DNA from: Kordiimonas sp.
GTDB lineage: Bacteria; Pseudomonadota; Alphaproteobacteria; Sphingomonadales; Emcibacteraceae
DNA length: 64,000 bases
NCBI GenBank assembly: GCA_002700365.1
Contig: PADB01000011.1
Span: 1 to 64,000, forward strand
Reading direction: 5' to 3'
Made by a program: the position numbers and the translations under genes. Positions 9,428-19,707 of this stretch are shown piece after piece. Numbering within the stretch: position 1 is the stretch's first letter; the number at the start of each line of letters is the position of its first letter. Below the pieces are notes generated by a model that saw only the letters and a list, made by a program, of their open reading frames with translations, ran no database searches and had not been told where the DNA came from.

Positions 9428-10283
9428 CTGCTTCGGCCAGCTCCAAGGCCTGCTGGTAGACTTGTTTGCGCTTGCGCCCGGTCATAAACGTCACGGTTGC
9501 CACCGCTTCCCGCAGGCTCATTTCTTTTAGCGCACGGCGCAACAGCGAAACCAATTCCGCATCATCATCTCCCCCCACCGTTAACGATGGGCCGACCACA
9601 ATCACCACTTCTCCCTTGGGGGGGCCCGCCTCTGCGTAATGGGCCGCCAGTTCACCCAGCGGGCCACGGCGCACTTCTTCATAAAGCTTCGTCAATTCCC
9701 GGCAGACCGCCGCCTCACGCGCGCCCAATATCGCCGCCATATCTGCCAGGCACGCCGGCAAACGCCGAGGGGATTCGTAAAAGATGGTAGTGGTCTTTAA
9801 GGACGACAACTTTTCCAGCTGGTTCTGGCGGGCGCCCTGTTTCGGGGGCAGAAAGCCTGCGAAATAAAAACTATCGGTCGGCAGTCCCGCCCCCATTAAG
9901 GCCGCCAGGGCCGCACTGGCCCCCGGCACCGGCCAGACATCTACACCGGCGGCACGCGCTTCGCGTACCAGACGATATCCCGGATCTGAAATCAATGGGG
10001 TGCCCGCATCACTGACCTGGGCGACAATGGCCCCGCCCTTTAATTTTTCAATCACGCCCGGCAGCACCTTTTCGGCATTATGGTCATGATACGACTTTAA
10101 TGGTGTACGTAGGCCATAACGTCCCAACAACTTACCCGTTACCCGTGTATCTTCACACAGGATAAAGTCCGCCTGCTCCAGCACCGCCAACGCCCGTAAG
10201 GTGATATCTTCCAGATTGCCAATGGGGGTCGCGGTCACATACAGGCCCGGTGTCACACGAGTTTGGGGGGTCAGTGACGTCAT
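9411..10283 (-). CDS. rsmI: 16S rRNA (cytidine-1402-2'-O)-methyltransferase
   Basis: 290 residues from ATG at 10283, chosen over an upstream in-frame start at 10319 because GTGGAG lies at good spacing and the family N-terminus (GLYVTATPIGNLEDITLRAL) follows shortly after. This is a SAM-dependent tetrapyrrole-methylase fold: CEDTRVTGKLL and VSDAGTPLISDPGYRLV are diagnostic. It methylates the ribose of C1402 in 16S rRNA. First gene of the leftward group rsmI-yraN-(SirB1-like)-gshB. Confidence 0.95.
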   Translation of the reverse strand: MTSLTPQTRVTPGLYVTATPIGNLEDITLRALAVLEQADFILCEDTRVTGKLLGRYGLRTPLKSYHDHNAEKVLPGVIEKLKGGAIVAQVSDAGTPLISDPGYRLVREARAAGVDVWPVPGASAALAALMGAGLPTDSFYFAGFLPPKQGARQNQLEKLSSLKTTTIFYESPRRLPACLADMAAILGAREAAVCRELTKLYEEVRRGPLGELAAHYAEAGPPKGEVVIVVGPSLTVGGDDDAELVSLLRRALKEMSLREAVATVTFMTGRKRKQVYQQALELAEADDEGR

Positions 10284-10420
10284 TAATTCTCCACAACCTT
10301 TTATCCACAAGTTTGCCATATTTCATGGCTAGCCTTCTGTACTGCATAATAGTATTTATGAAAGACGGAAACATTAATTTTTACAAGGTGTTCGCAAAGT
10401 TGACTTGTGATGCAACAAAA

Positions 10421-11812
10421 ATGGAAACCACAGCATCATTCCTAACGCAGTCTTACCGTTTAATTTTCCTGACGGTGGCGGGACTGCTGTTGGCCAGTTG
10501 TGCCGCGCCACAACCGCCGACAGAGACACCGCGCGCACCGGTCATTTCTGCCCCACCCGTGACAGAAGAAACCCCCGATGTTGCCCCCCGTCAACGCATT
10601 AATATAGGTCTGCTTCTGCCCTTATCCGGGCCGCAAGCATCGCTTGGCAAGACTTTACTTCAAGCCGCAATTCTGGCTCTTCATGACAGCGATGACCAAA
10701 GACTTCATCTGCTTCCAGAAGACACCCGTGGGGATCCCACCGTTGCCGAAAGCGCCCTGCAAAGGCTATTGGAGAAAAAAGCCGATATAATCATCGGGCC
10801 ACTCTTTGCCCACAATACGCAGCGCATTACCCCCCTTGCACAACAGGCCAACATCCCGGTTCTCAGCCTGTCTTCCGATTATAAAGTGGCCGCCCCCGGC
10901 ATTTATCTAATGGGCTTTCGTCCGGAAGAACAGGTCAGTCATATTTTACAATATGCCGCGACACATGGCTTTGACCAATATGCCGTCTTGCTACCGGAAA
11001 CATCCTATGGTCAACGTATTCTGGCAACAATCGGTGCACAAATCGCCCAATTGGAAAAGACATTAAGTGCTATTTCCTTTTATCCCCCTGACACTAATCA
11101 GCTCTTCGAGCCAGTGAAAAATCTGGCCGATTATGATCATCGTCGTCAGGAATATGTGGATGAGATAACTTTCCTCGATAATTTAGGCGAAAATGACGAT
11201 TTCGCTATCGAACTGAAAAAAGAGATCGAACATAAAGATACGCTGAACCCGGTAGATTTTGACGCGGTCTTGCTCCCCGAAGGTGGGGCCTTGTTGCGCA
11301 CATTGGCCCCCATGCTATCCTATTACGATGTGGATACGGACCAGGTCAAACTATTGGGCACGGGATTATGGGATGACCCGTTATTGATGAAAGAACCACA
11401 ACTTCTTGGTGGCTGGTTTGCAGGGCCAAAACGTGACCGGGCCGAAAAATTCCGCAATCGCTATGCTGATATTTTTGGCGAACGCCCCCCCCGGATCAGC
11501 ACACTGGCATACGATGCAGTGGCACTAGCGGCCATTTTGACCCGCCAGCATCCCGTTCCAGACTATTCGGCGAAGGTACTCACAGATCCGAATGGGTTTG
11601 ATGGTCTTGACGGACTTTTCCGTTTCCACACCAACGGCCTGAACGAAAGGGCCCTGGCCATCTATGAAATACAGCCGGATGGATTTACCATTATCAGTCC
11701 GTCACAAACAGACTTTATGCCTGTGCCGTCCCCGGCACCACCGCATATTCCCGACACGCTGGATTACCATGACCCATGGACGATCGACCAATTGACACCT
11801 CCCGCCAATTGA
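10421..11812 (+). CDS. LppC/LpoA-like lipoprotein (penicillin-binding protein activator family)
   Basis: 463 residues from ATG at 10421. This start gives a clean lipoprotein signal peptide with lipobox LASC (Cys27), although its ribosome-binding site is weak; in-frame ATGs at 10325 and 10358 would spoil the signal. After a Pro-rich linker comes a periplasmic-binding-protein-like fold (INIGLLLPLSGPQASLG onwards), as in the C-terminal domain of LpoA. In gammaproteobacteria LpoA activates PBP1A at the outer membrane. The alphaproteobacterial relatives lack the N-terminal TPR domain, and the same role is only presumed. It is divergent from rsmI-yraN, the conserved neighbourhood of the family. Confidence 0.85.
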   Translation: METTASFLTQSYRLIFLTVAGLLLASCAAPQPPTETPRAPVISAPPVTEETPDVAPRQRINIGLLLPLSGPQASLGKTLLQAAILALHDSDDQRLHLLPEDTRGDPTVAESALQRLLEKKADIIIGPLFAHNTQRITPLAQQANIPVLSLSSDYKVAAPGIYLMGFRPEEQVSHILQYAATHGFDQYAVLLPETSYGQRILATIGAQIAQLEKTLSAISFYPPDTNQLFEPVKNLADYDHRRQEYVDEITFLDNLGENDDFAIELKKEIEHKDTLNPVDFDAVLLPEGGALLRTLAPMLSYYDVDTDQVKLLGTGLWDDPLLMKEPQLLGGWFAGPKRDRAEKFRNRYADIFGERPPRISTLAYDAVALAAILTRQHPVPDYSAKVLTDPNGFDGLDGLFRFHTNGLNERALAIYEIQPDGFTIISPSQTDFMPVPSPAPPHIPDTLDYHDPWTIDQLTPPAN

Positions 11813-11879
11813 CAACTATAAAAAGCCACCCATCCGCCCTTAAGCCACTTTCACACCCATCTTTTCTATTGATGGGGCT

Positions 11880-13043
11880 TTATGTTAATAACTGCCCCAA
11901 CAAATTGTTCATGACCAAACGACCATCACCCGTCAGCTTAAGGCATTGCGGATCGTCTACGACCAATCCCTGCTCTTTAAACGACCCCAGTTTTTCCATA
12001 TCAATATAATCAGACACAGGGCGACCGATACAGTCCTGAAAATCACGCAACGATACCCCCGCGGTCAGACGCAGCCCCATCATCAACATTTCTTCCGCCT
12101 GATGACGCATAGAGAGGACCTCACGCTGTGCGGTGCCATGACCATTATCGGATATGGCCGCCATCCATGCTTCGGGAAGGCGGTGTTGGTGATAGGCAAC
12201 ACGCTGACCATCCACCAGTGTCAATCGCCCATGCGCCCCCGGACCGATCCCCACATAGTCACCATAGGTCCAGTAGACGAGATTATGGCGGCTTTCGCCA
12301 CCAACAGCAGCATGATTTGATATTTCATATGCGGGTAACTGTGCCCCGCTGCAGATATCCTGCGTCAGATTATAAAAATCTGCGGCCTGCTCTTCTGCAG
12401 GAATCTGTAATTTTCCCTGACGCCATTGCGTATAAAAGGCTGTCCCTTTTTCAATTGTCAACTGATAGAGCGACAAATGATCGCCCGCCATGGATATCGC
12501 TTCTGACAGCTCATCATTCCACGCCGCCAGTGATTGGTCTGGGCGCGCATAGATCAAATCAAAACTATAGCGGGGGAAGTGTTTGCTAGCCAGTTCAATG
12601 GCCCTGCGGGCGTCTTCTACACTATGTTCACGGCCCAGCATTTTTAAAGCCTGTGGCCGTAATGATTGCACCCCCAACGACAGACGATTTACGCCAAGGC
12701 CCGCAAAGGCGGCAAATTTATCCGCCTCTACACTGGTTGGATTAGCCTCCAGCGTAATTTCGATATTTTTGCTAAATCCCCACTGCTGTTGCAGACAGGA
12801 CAACACCGCCTCTACCGTTTGCGGGGCCATCAGCGATGGCGTACCGCCGCCAAAAAAGATACTGTCAATGGGACGGGGGGCAATATGCATCGAAAAATAT
12901 TGTATTTCCTGCATTAGGGCCGCGGCCCATTGGGCATGGTCCACGTGCGCACGCACATGGCTATTGAAATCGCAATACGGACATTTTGAAAGACAGAACG
13001 GCCAATGCACATAGACGCCAAAAGGGCGTTTATTGTGCGGCAA
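11880..13043 (-). CDS. hemW: HemW (radical SAM, coproporphyrinogen III oxidase-like)
   Basis: 387 residues. The radical-SAM cluster motif CLSKCPYC (CxxxCxxC) lies near residues 17-24, with GGGTPS downstream, as in HemW. HemW proteins resemble HemN but act as haem-binding/trafficking proteins in the cases studied, so the older name 'oxygen-independent coproporphyrinogen oxidase' is probably wrong. The ATG at 13043 overlaps the end of rdgB by 14 bases (operon rph-rdgB-hemW). Confidence 0.94.
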   Translation of the reverse strand: MPHNKRPFGVYVHWPFCLSKCPYCDFNSHVRAHVDHAQWAAALMQEIQYFSMHIAPRPIDSIFFGGGTPSLMAPQTVEAVLSCLQQQWGFSKNIEITLEANPTSVEADKFAAFAGLGVNRLSLGVQSLRPQALKMLGREHSVEDARRAIELASKHFPRYSFDLIYARPDQSLAAWNDELSEAISMAGDHLSLYQLTIEKGTAFYTQWRQGKLQIPAEEQAADFYNLTQDICSGAQLPAYEISNHAAVGGESRHNLVYWTYGDYVGIGPGAHGRLTLVDGQRVAYHQHRLPEAWMAAISDNGHGTAQREVLSMRHQAEEMLMMGLRLTAGVSLRDFQDCIGRPVSDYIDMEKLGSFKEQGLVVDDPQCLKLTGDGRLVMNNLLGQLLT

Positions 13044-13650
13044 AACAAGCCTCTATCAACTGGTGGAAAGCCACGGCCCGGTGGCTGATGCTGTGCTTTT
13101 CAGCGGGGTCCATTTCCCCAAAAGTTATGTCATAACCATCGGCCTGAAATTGCGGATCATAGCCAAAACCACGTGTACCTCTTATGGGCCAAACCAATTC
13201 ACCCCAAACCCGGCCTTCGAAACTTTCAACATGGCCATCCGGCCACGCCAAACTTAACGCACAAACGAAATAAGCCCGCCGGTCCACCGCGCCCTTTTCT
13301 TCTAACGCCCGATGTAATTTTTCCATCCCATAGGTGAAATCACGTTGTCCGGTCGCCGGGTCCACGGCCCAACGGGCCGAATAAATACCCGGTTGACCAT
13401 CCAATGCGGGCACCACCAAACCAGAATCATCCGACAGGGCAGGCACGCCTGCGGCCATTGCCGCCGCCCGTGCCTTTAATTCCGCATTGGCGATAAATGT
13501 CGTACCCGTCTCATCCGGCTCAGGTAGCCCTAAATCACCAGCAGATACCGTTTCCACGCCAAAAGGCTGCATCAGCGCGGAAATTTCACGGACCTTACCC
13601 GCATTATGGCTCGCCACCACCAGCTTCTTTTCCCGAAAAAGACGTGTCAT
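13030..13650 (-). CDS. rdgB: dITP/XTP pyrophosphatase (non-canonical purine NTPase)
   Basis: 206 residues, typical HAM1/RdgB size. It hydrolyses dITP, XTP and similar nucleotides to prevent mutagenic incorporation. Motifs: [13 protein letters not shown] at the N-terminus, [24 protein letters not shown] mid-protein (shown only as its start here: ALSDDSGL) and GYDPQF/SHRAVAF near the C-terminus. It lies between rph and hemW, a common alphaproteobacterial order. Confidence 0.95.
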   Translation of the reverse strand: MTRLFREKKLVVASHNAGKVREISALMQPFGVETVSAGDLGLPEPDETGTTFIANAELKARAAAMAAGVPALSDDSGLVVPALDGQPGIYSARWAVDPATGQRDFTYGMEKLHRALEEKGAVDRRAYFVCALSLAWPDGHVESFEGRVWGELVWPIRGTRGFGYDPQFQADGYDITFGEMDPAEKHSISHRAVAFHQLIEACFAAQ

Positions 13651-13785
13651 CGCCCTGTCATCCTTGTGTAGTTGCCCTGTGTAGCTGCCTTTATTTATGA
13701 AACGGCTTTATTCATCCATAATGTTATCGCGACGCAACAAGGTTACACCAGACAATACCCCGGGCGATAACAATAAACCCCGCAA

Positions 13786-14502
13786 CTATACGCTCAGGGC
13801 TTTACGCTGGATTTGCACTAATTCACTAACGCCGATTTTCGCCAACCGCATCAAACGCAGAAATTGTTCTTCCGTCATCGGTGTCTCTTCTGCAGTGCCC
13901 TGAATCTCCACAATGCCGCCCGCGCCGGTCATGACAAAGTTTGCATCCGTTTCGGCCACACTATCTTCGTCATAATCCAAATCCAACACCGCCTGCCCCT
14001 TATATAAACCGCAGGAAATCGCTGCGACTTCTGTGGTCAGGGGCATCCGGGAAATACTTCCGTCCGCCAACATCCCCTCAAAACATTGATACAACGCGAC
14101 ATAGGATCCGGTAATGGCCGCCGTCCGGGTTCCCCCATCGGCCTGCAAGACATCACAATCCAGACGAATTTGTCTTTCTCCGATCGCTTCTAGGTCACAG
14201 ACAGACCGCAATGCGCGTCCAATCAAACGTTGAATTTCTTGCGTACGGCCGGACTGTTTTCCCCGCGCGGCCTCACGTGCCATGCGTGAATGCGTAGAAC
14301 GCGGCAACATACCATATTCGGCCGTCACCCAGCCCTTACCGCTATCTCTGAGGAAAGGAGGCGCTTTATCTTCCAAACTTGCGGTGCATAACACATGGGT
14401 ATCACCAAATTTTACCAGACATGATCCTTCTGCATGTCGGGCAAAACCCGGCTCCAACGTCACTTCACGTAACTGATCCTGTAGGCGGCCAGACGGGCGC
14501 AT
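13786..14502 (-). CDS. rph: Ribonuclease PH
   Basis: 238 residues from ATG at 14502 (GAGAGGA upstream). An in-frame ATG five codons earlier at 14517 is less likely, because the family starts MRPSGR. Phosphorolytic 3'-5' exoribonuclease that trims tRNA 3' ends. Motifs: [28 protein letters not shown] and [18 protein letters not shown]. It is divergent from hrcA, the standard arrangement in this class. Confidence 0.96.
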   Translation of the reverse strand: MRPSGRLQDQLREVTLEPGFARHAEGSCLVKFGDTHVLCTASLEDKAPPFLRDSGKGWVTAEYGMLPRSTHSRMAREAARGKQSGRTQEIQRLIGRALRSVCDLEAIGERQIRLDCDVLQADGGTRTAAITGSYVALYQCFEGMLADGSISRMPLTTEVAAISCGLYKGQAVLDLDYDEDSVAETDANFVMTGAGGIVEIQGTAEETPMTEEQFLRLMRLAKIGVSELVQIQRKALSV

Positions 14503-14718
14503 AAAAATTCCTCTCATGACAGATAATATTCGTAATGGGATATGCTTCTGGTTCTACCTATAAAGACGGGCAGGGTCCATAGAATTCTTATTTTCACGGC
14601 TCGACTTTATAACACCACGAATGGCACAAAAATATACCTTTCACAAAGAGGAATTGCCGACGGTTCCCGTTGACTTCCCGCACGAGCAGACTACATTTTA
14701 TGAGAAACTATCAATAGG

Positions 14719-15774
14719 ATGCCTATGTTACTGGAAACGCTCAACGAAAGATCCCGTCGTATTTTTCGTCAGATTGTTGAAGCTTATCTGGACACAGGAG
14801 ACCCTATCGGGTCGCGGACTTTATCACGCCTGATTGAGACCAGCCTGTCACCCGCCACCATCCGTAATGTTATGGCTGACCTGGAAGACAGTGGTCTGAT
14901 TACCTCGCCACATACCTCTTCCGGCCGGATCCCAACCGAATTAGGATTGCGCCTGTTTGTCGATGGCCTGTTGGAAATTGGCAACCTCACACGTGAAGAA
15001 CGCCAGAATATCGAAGCCCAGTGCCTTGGTAAAGGGCGTCCCATAGAGGAAATCCTCGGCGAAGCCACCGCCACGTTATCCGGTTTATGCCATTGTGCGG
15101 GTATGGTCATGGTGCCAAAGGCGGACAAGCCGATCAAACACATTGAATTTGTCATGCTCGGGCCGCGCCGGGTACTGGTTGTATTGGTTATGGAGGGGGA
15201 TGATGTGGAAAACCGCATTATCGAAGTCCCCCCCGGCACCACCCCGTCCAGTCTGCAACAGGCAGCTAATTACCTGAATATGCATTTACGCGGCCGCACC
15301 CTGAGCGAAGCACAACAGCAAATCAGTCTGCAACTGGATCAGCAGAAGGCGGAACTGGATTCCCTCACACAACAGGTTATCACCGGGGGGCTTGCTGTTT
15401 GGGCCGGGGATAACGAAAACAGTTCCTCCCCGCAAGGAACACTTATCGTACGCGGTCGGGCGAATTTGCTGGATGATGTAAAAGCTGCTGAAGATTTGGA
15501 ACGTATCAGGCTTTTATTTCAGGATATGGAGACCAAAAAAGATTTATTGCGGGTATTGGGACTTGCGCGCGGCGGTGAAGGCGTGCGTATTTTCATTGGC
15601 TCTGAAAATAATCTGTTTTCTCTCTCTGGCTCTTCTGTTATTGCTGCCCCATATATGGATGGACAAAATAATATTCTTGGCGTAATTGGGGTAATCGGAC
15701 CAACCCGCTTGAATTACGCCCGGGTCATCCCCATGGTAGATTATACCGCCAAAATAATTGGCCATCTTCTGTAA
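14719..15774 (+). CDS. hrcA: Heat-inducible transcription repressor HrcA
   Basis: 351 residues. N-terminal winged helix (about 1-75; [40 protein letters not shown]), then the GAF-like and dimerisation domains. HrcA represses groESL-type operons through CIRCE elements with help from GroEL. No CIRCE is visible in this window, so its targets lie elsewhere. ATG at 14719; an ATG two codons on (14725) has better spacing from AGGA and may be the real start. grpE follows 39 bp downstream. Confidence 0.94.
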   Translation: MPMLLETLNERSRRIFRQIVEAYLDTGDPIGSRTLSRLIETSLSPATIRNVMADLEDSGLITSPHTSSGRIPTELGLRLFVDGLLEIGNLTREERQNIEAQCLGKGRPIEEILGEATATLSGLCHCAGMVMVPKADKPIKHIEFVMLGPRRVLVVLVMEGDDVENRIIEVPPGTTPSSLQQAANYLNMHLRGRTLSEAQQQISLQLDQQKAELDSLTQQVITGGLAVWAGDNENSSSPQGTLIVRGRANLLDDVKAAEDLERIRLLFQDMETKKDLLRVLGLARGGEGVRIFIGSENNLFSLSGSSVIAAPYMDGQNNILGVIGVIGPTRLNYARVIPMVDYTAKIIGHLL

Positions 15775-15813
15775 ACTAGGACGATTTACGGATAAAAAAT
15801 TCAGAGAACCGCA

Positions 15814-16488
15814 ATGAACGATACTGCCGAAACCACGCCGAATAATAATCAGGACGCCGAAACCACGGCGACAGATACAACAAAGATGCCTTCTGAAGAG
15901 CAGAACACCCCACCACAAACGCCAAACGATTCCGCCGCGCCCGCGAGTCAGGACAATCCACAACCTGAAAAAGAGCAAGACGCGGCCGATCCATTGGCTG
16001 TGGCGCACGCCGAAATCGCCGACCTGAAAGATAAACTGTTACGCTCCATTGCAGATGGCGAAAACGTCCGCCGCCGCGCCGAACGCGATAAAGCTGATGC
16101 GGGCAACTATGCTATTACCGGGTTTGCACGCGACCTTCTTAGCGTGGGTGACAATTTACGCCGGGCACTTGAAAGCCTGCCTGCTGAAGAAGAACGCAGC
16201 GAAAGCATCAAAACCTTTATCGAAGGTGTCGAAATGACCGAACGTGAATTGCATAATGTCCTGGAAAAAAATGGCATTCGCAAAATTCACCCCGAAGGCG
16301 AAAAGTTCGATCACAACCTGCATCAGGCTATGTTCGAAGTCCCCGGCACAGGCCAGCCAGACGGCACCATTGTGCAGGTCATGCAGGCAGGTTATGTCAT
16401 CAAGGACCGCCTGTTGCGGCCGGCACTTGTCGGTGTCGCGAAGGGTGGCGATACGCCCAAGACGGAGCATGTGGATACCACTGCTTAA
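15814..16488 (+). CDS. grpE: Nucleotide exchange factor GrpE
   Basis: 224 residues. A long acidic, Thr/Gln-rich disordered N-terminus (about 1-65), then the coiled-coil dimerisation segment (about 65-120) and the C-terminal beta domain (HNLHQAMFEVPG, VMQAGYVIKDRLLRPALVGVA). It releases ADP from DnaK. Co-transcribed with hrcA and closed by a strong terminator; dnaK lies 4 kb downstream. Confidence 0.95.
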   Translation: MNDTAETTPNNNQDAETTATDTTKMPSEEQNTPPQTPNDSAAPASQDNPQPEKEQDAADPLAVAHAEIADLKDKLLRSIADGENVRRRAERDKADAGNYAITGFARDLLSVGDNLRRALESLPAEEERSESIKTFIEGVEMTERELHNVLEKNGIRKIHPEGEKFDHNLHQAMFEVPGTGQPDGTIVQVMQAGYVIKDRLLRPALVGVAKGGDTPKTEHVDTTA

Positions 16489-16514
16489 ATCGGGGAACCC
16501 CAAAAAACCTTATT

Positions 16515-16540
16515 AAAGCCGGTCACTGACCGGCTTTTTA
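16515..16540 (+). terminator. Terminator of hrcA-grpE
   Basis: AAAGCCGGT-CACTG-ACCGGCTTT followed by T-residues, 26 bp after the grpE stop. Confidence 0.88.
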
Positions 16541-16643
16541 TTGAATATAATTTAATTTTCGGTCCTTAAACCTTTACTCATTAATTGACAATATAACCCT
16601 GCTGTAAGAGGTTAAAGTAGCTAAAAGATCAAAAGGTTGCCTG

Positions 16644-17582
16644 ATGACATCACGGCAGAGCATATCAGCAATAGGCACATACCGCATTATAACACTGGTG
16701 GTTATAATGGGGGCATTGATTTGTTGCTTTCTGCCCGTAACGGCCACCGCCCGAAATCTTGTCATCGGTTCCATTAGCGATAATCCGGTCAAAGAAATTC
16801 GCAAACATATTCCTCTCGCCCGCTATCTTGCAGGCCATTTGGCAGATGAGGGCATTACCGGCGCTGATGTCTACATCGGTAAAACGATATCCGATATTGC
16901 CGATGCCATTAAAAGCGGAGAAATTGATTTATTCGTAGATAGTTCGCTGGTCGTTCAGGCCGTCCACCTACAGAGCCATTGTTCAACACAAATAAGGCGT
17001 TGGAAAAAAGGCCACGCCAGTTATCACAGTGTGTTGTTTACCCGCTCAGGCCATGATCTGGAAAAACTGAGTGACCTGCGCGGTCACAACATTGCGTTTG
17101 ATGAACCATCGTCTACATCAGGCTACCTTCTGCCACGTGCAATCATTGAAAACGCAGGTCTTACCTTAAAAAAACTCCCCTCCCCTGGCCAATCCGCGAC
17201 ATCAGAACGACTAACAACCTATTATGACTTTTCCGACCATGATGAAAATACACTCGCCTGGGTTCTTTATGGCCGCATGGACGCCGGGGCGATGTCCAAC
17301 ATCAAATTAGAGCGGCTAACTGCCGGGCAAATAGACAAAGTAAAAATTTTTCATAAAAGCCCTGACATCCCGCATCACCTGCTGTGCGTCAATGACCAGA
17401 TAACAGCCGCAATGAAGAACAAAATCATTGCTCTTCTTAAAGACATGTCCAATATAAGCCGCGGTCGAAAAATTCTTAAAAAATACGAAAATACTAAAAA
17501 ATTTGACGATATTCCTGAAGACCAGCAGAAACTATTGCAACACTTTCTGCATGGTCAGGCCGCCCAAAGGCCCGCGCCATGA
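16644..17582 (+). CDS. PhnD-like periplasmic substrate-binding protein (sensor partner)
   Basis: 312 residues. A signal-anchor-like hydrophobic segment (about 15-35, ending near TATA-RN), then a phosphate/phosphonate-type (PhnD family) binding fold: LVIGSISDNPVKEI, SGEIDLFVDSSLVVQA, LSDLRGHNIAFDEPSSTSG. AAAAGG precedes the ATG. Its stop overlaps the ATG of the next gene, a hybrid histidine kinase, and no ABC permease or ATPase is near. I therefore infer it delivers a ligand signal to the kinase and is not a transporter subunit. The ligand is unknown; phosphonate is not implied. Confidence 0.8.
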   Translation: MTSRQSISAIGTYRIITLVVIMGALICCFLPVTATARNLVIGSISDNPVKEIRKHIPLARYLAGHLADEGITGADVYIGKTISDIADAIKSGEIDLFVDSSLVVQAVHLQSHCSTQIRRWKKGHASYHSVLFTRSGHDLEKLSDLRGHNIAFDEPSSTSGYLLPRAIIENAGLTLKKLPSPGQSATSERLTTYYDFSDHDENTLAWVLYGRMDAGAMSNIKLERLTAGQIDKVKIFHKSPDIPHHLLCVNDQITAAMKNKIIALLKDMSNISRGRKILKKYENTKKFDDIPEDQQKLLQHFLHGQAAQRPAP

Positions 17583-19594
17583 GCAGTATTCGTAGCCGAC
17601 TGGTGCTGTACACCACTGTTATTATTTTGGTTGTCGCGGCCAGCATTACGTTTTTTTCCACCCTTTCCAGCCGCAAACAAAGTCTGAACACCCAACGCGA
17701 CCATGCGTTGGAAATCACCCGGATGGTTTCCTCATTGGTGGCACCTGCTTTATATGATCTGGATAGTGTCACAGTGCGCAATAAACTGGCGGAAATCAAA
17801 ATCAGTGTCCCCAGCATCCACAAAATTTATATTCTGGATAGCGAAAGGCGTATTTTCAGCGACGGCTCCAAAACAAACCCGCTACGCGGTCAGGTCCTTC
17901 CCCACGAAGGGGCCACAAAATTCTTTTCCCAGCTCGAAATTGATACGGCTATTTCAGCACAGCATGTCGTGGTTGGCGGCCCTATCATGCTTACAGAAAA
18001 TGAAGTTTTGGGGTATATCTATGCGGCTTTTTCCTCCAAAGAAACACGGGACCGGTTACGCGATACGATCAGGGGAAATATCTTCCTATTCGTACTTTGT
18101 GGCGTTTTAGGCATCGGCAGTGCCGTCCTGTTTGCCCGGCGGTTCTCCGCCCCCCTGGAGAGATTAACCAGTTCAGCCAACCGCATTGCCCGCGGTGATC
18201 GCGATGTGCTTATCCGCACAGATGGCAATGATGAAATCGCCCGGTTAGCACAGGCCCTTGAAATTATGCTGCGGCGTTTGCAGGAGCAAACCGTAGAACT
18301 ACGCACGCTCAATACTTCATTGGATCAAAAAGTTCGCGAACGCACAGAACGGCTACGTCAACAGGCCGCAGAACTGCGTCTCGCACGTGACGCCGCTGAA
18401 GACGCCAGTCGCATAAAATCTAACTTTCTTGCCACAATGAGCCACGAGCTTCGTACGCCGCTCAACGGTTTGTTAGGTATGATTGACCTGATCGCCGACA
18501 CCCCCCTTAACACAAAGCAGTTGGATTATCTGCAAACGGCAAAACTTTCCGGTAAAAATCTGTTGAACCTTATCAACAACATTTTGGACTTTTCCAAACT
18601 GGAAGCAGAAAAAGTCGATCTGGAGAAAATAGAATTTTCCCTGACCGACATTTTAAATGAAATGGCGCAAATCTATTTGCCTGCAGCCAAACAAAAAGGG
18701 TTGCTGCTGGGTATTGATATTGATGGTCAATTGCCGCAACGCATCTATGGTGATCCTGCACGGCTCAAACAAATTTTAAGCAACCTGATTGATAACGCCC
18801 TTAAATTTACTGCGGAAGGTTTTGTCACCATACAGGCCATGCCGGAAACCAATGCAACAGGGCAATCCATGATCCGGTTTATCGTCTCTGATACTGGCTG
18901 CGGCATTATCACCGATGACCAGGACCATCTCTTCGAATTATTTACCCAGGAAGATTCATCAACGACCCGCAAACATGGCGGCACGGGCCTGGGACTTGCG
19001 ATCTGCAAACAATTAACCGAACTTATGGGAGGCGAAATCAATGTCGATAGCGACCCGGATATGGGGAGCCGATTCTGGTTCACAATTCCATTACTTGTAG
19101 ATCAAGACATTATCAGCCATACTGCTAAAACTGATCCTGCTCCAACAAGATCGGAAGAGGCAATGACCGCAGATATAAATGGGGATTCTGCGGATCCCCG
19201 CCATCGTGACAGCGAAGACAACCTGTCACAGGCACATATCCTTATTGTTGAAGACAATAAGATTAACCGCGAATTATTATTGGCGATGTTGAATACATCC
19301 CATCGTCGAATCGAAACCGTGGAAAACGGGGCTCAGGCTGTTAAGGCCGTGCAGGACCATGACTTTGACCTTGTGCTAATGGATATAAGCATGCCTGTCA
19401 TGGACGGGATCGAAGCAACAAAAGAAATTCGCAAACTTTCCTCGCCAAAATCCTCCATTCCGATTATCGCCGTCACTGCAAACGCCATGCCCGGTGATAA
19501 AGAACGGTTTCTGGACGCCGGTATGGATGATTATCTGGCGAAACCCATAGACGTGATGGCCCTTTTTGACCTGTTGCGAAAATATATTCCTTAA
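17579..19594 (+). CDS. Hybrid sensor histidine kinase
   Basis: 671 residues: TM1 (about 10-30), a periplasmic sensor region of about 135 residues, TM2 (about 166-187), HAMP (about 188-245), a coiled coil, HisKA with phosphoacceptor H289 (MSHELRTPLNG), HATPase (NLIDNALKFT; GTGLGLAI) and a C-terminal receiver domain with acidic VEDN near 557 and phosphoacceptor D602 (LMDISMPVMDG). There is no HPt domain, so a separate phosphotransfer protein and regulator are needed; none is in the window. Translationally coupled (ATGA) to the PhnD-like protein upstream. Confidence 0.92.
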   Translation: MSSIRSRLVLYTTVIILVVAASITFFSTLSSRKQSLNTQRDHALEITRMVSSLVAPALYDLDSVTVRNKLAEIKISVPSIHKIYILDSERRIFSDGSKTNPLRGQVLPHEGATKFFSQLEIDTAISAQHVVVGGPIMLTENEVLGYIYAAFSSKETRDRLRDTIRGNIFLFVLCGVLGIGSAVLFARRFSAPLERLTSSANRIARGDRDVLIRTDGNDEIARLAQALEIMLRRLQEQTVELRTLNTSLDQKVRERTERLRQQAAELRLARDAAEDASRIKSNFLATMSHELRTPLNGLLGMIDLIADTPLNTKQLDYLQTAKLSGKNLLNLINNILDFSKLEAEKVDLEKIEFSLTDILNEMAQIYLPAAKQKGLLLGIDIDGQLPQRIYGDPARLKQILSNLIDNALKFTAEGFVTIQAMPETNATGQSMIRFIVSDTGCGIITDDQDHLFELFTQEDSSTTRKHGGTGLGLAICKQLTELMGGEINVDSDPDMGSRFWFTIPLLVDQDIISHTAKTDPAPTRSEEAMTADINGDSADPRHRDSEDNLSQAHILIVEDNKINRELLLAMLNTSHRRIETVENGAQAVKAVQDHDFDLVLMDISMPVMDGIEATKEIRKLSSPKSSIPIIAVTANAMPGDKERFLDAGMDDYLAKPIDVMALFDLLRKYIP

Positions 19595-19612
19595 AACCAG
19601 GGCCGTTTACAT

Positions 19613-19660
19613 ACCGGGCAGAACAAAAAACATCGCGTGATGTAAAAAGTCCTGCCCGGT
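19613..19660. other. Nested inverted repeat after the kinase gene
   Basis: ACCGGGCAG (19613-19621) pairs with CTGCCCGGT (19652-19660); within the loop ACATC/GATGT form a second small hairpin. It sits between the converging kinase and copper-chaperone genes. No T-run follows on either strand, so it is not a textbook terminator, though it may protect or end transcripts. Confidence 0.45.
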
Positions 19661-19707
19661 CATAGAATTGCGGTTTTAGAATGATAAAAATTTCAAGGCG
19701 AGGATAG

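Noticed and set aside
11856-11877. CCCATC/GATGGG hairpin between the LpoA-like gene and hemW
   Set aside because: Short stem and no real T-run on either strand; not strong enough to call a terminator.
13723-13771. GTTATCGC/GCGATAAC inverted repeat upstream of rdgB
   Set aside because: 8-bp arms separated by 33 bp, no T-run or neighbouring promoter; may be chance.
14503-14718. CIRCE element expected near hrcA
   Set aside because: No TTAGCACTC/GAGTGCTAA-like inverted repeat is present in the rph-hrcA gap or upstream of grpE or dnaK.
16585-16617. TTGACA as a -35 box for the PhnD-like gene
   Set aside because: No acceptable -10 lies 15-19 bp downstream.
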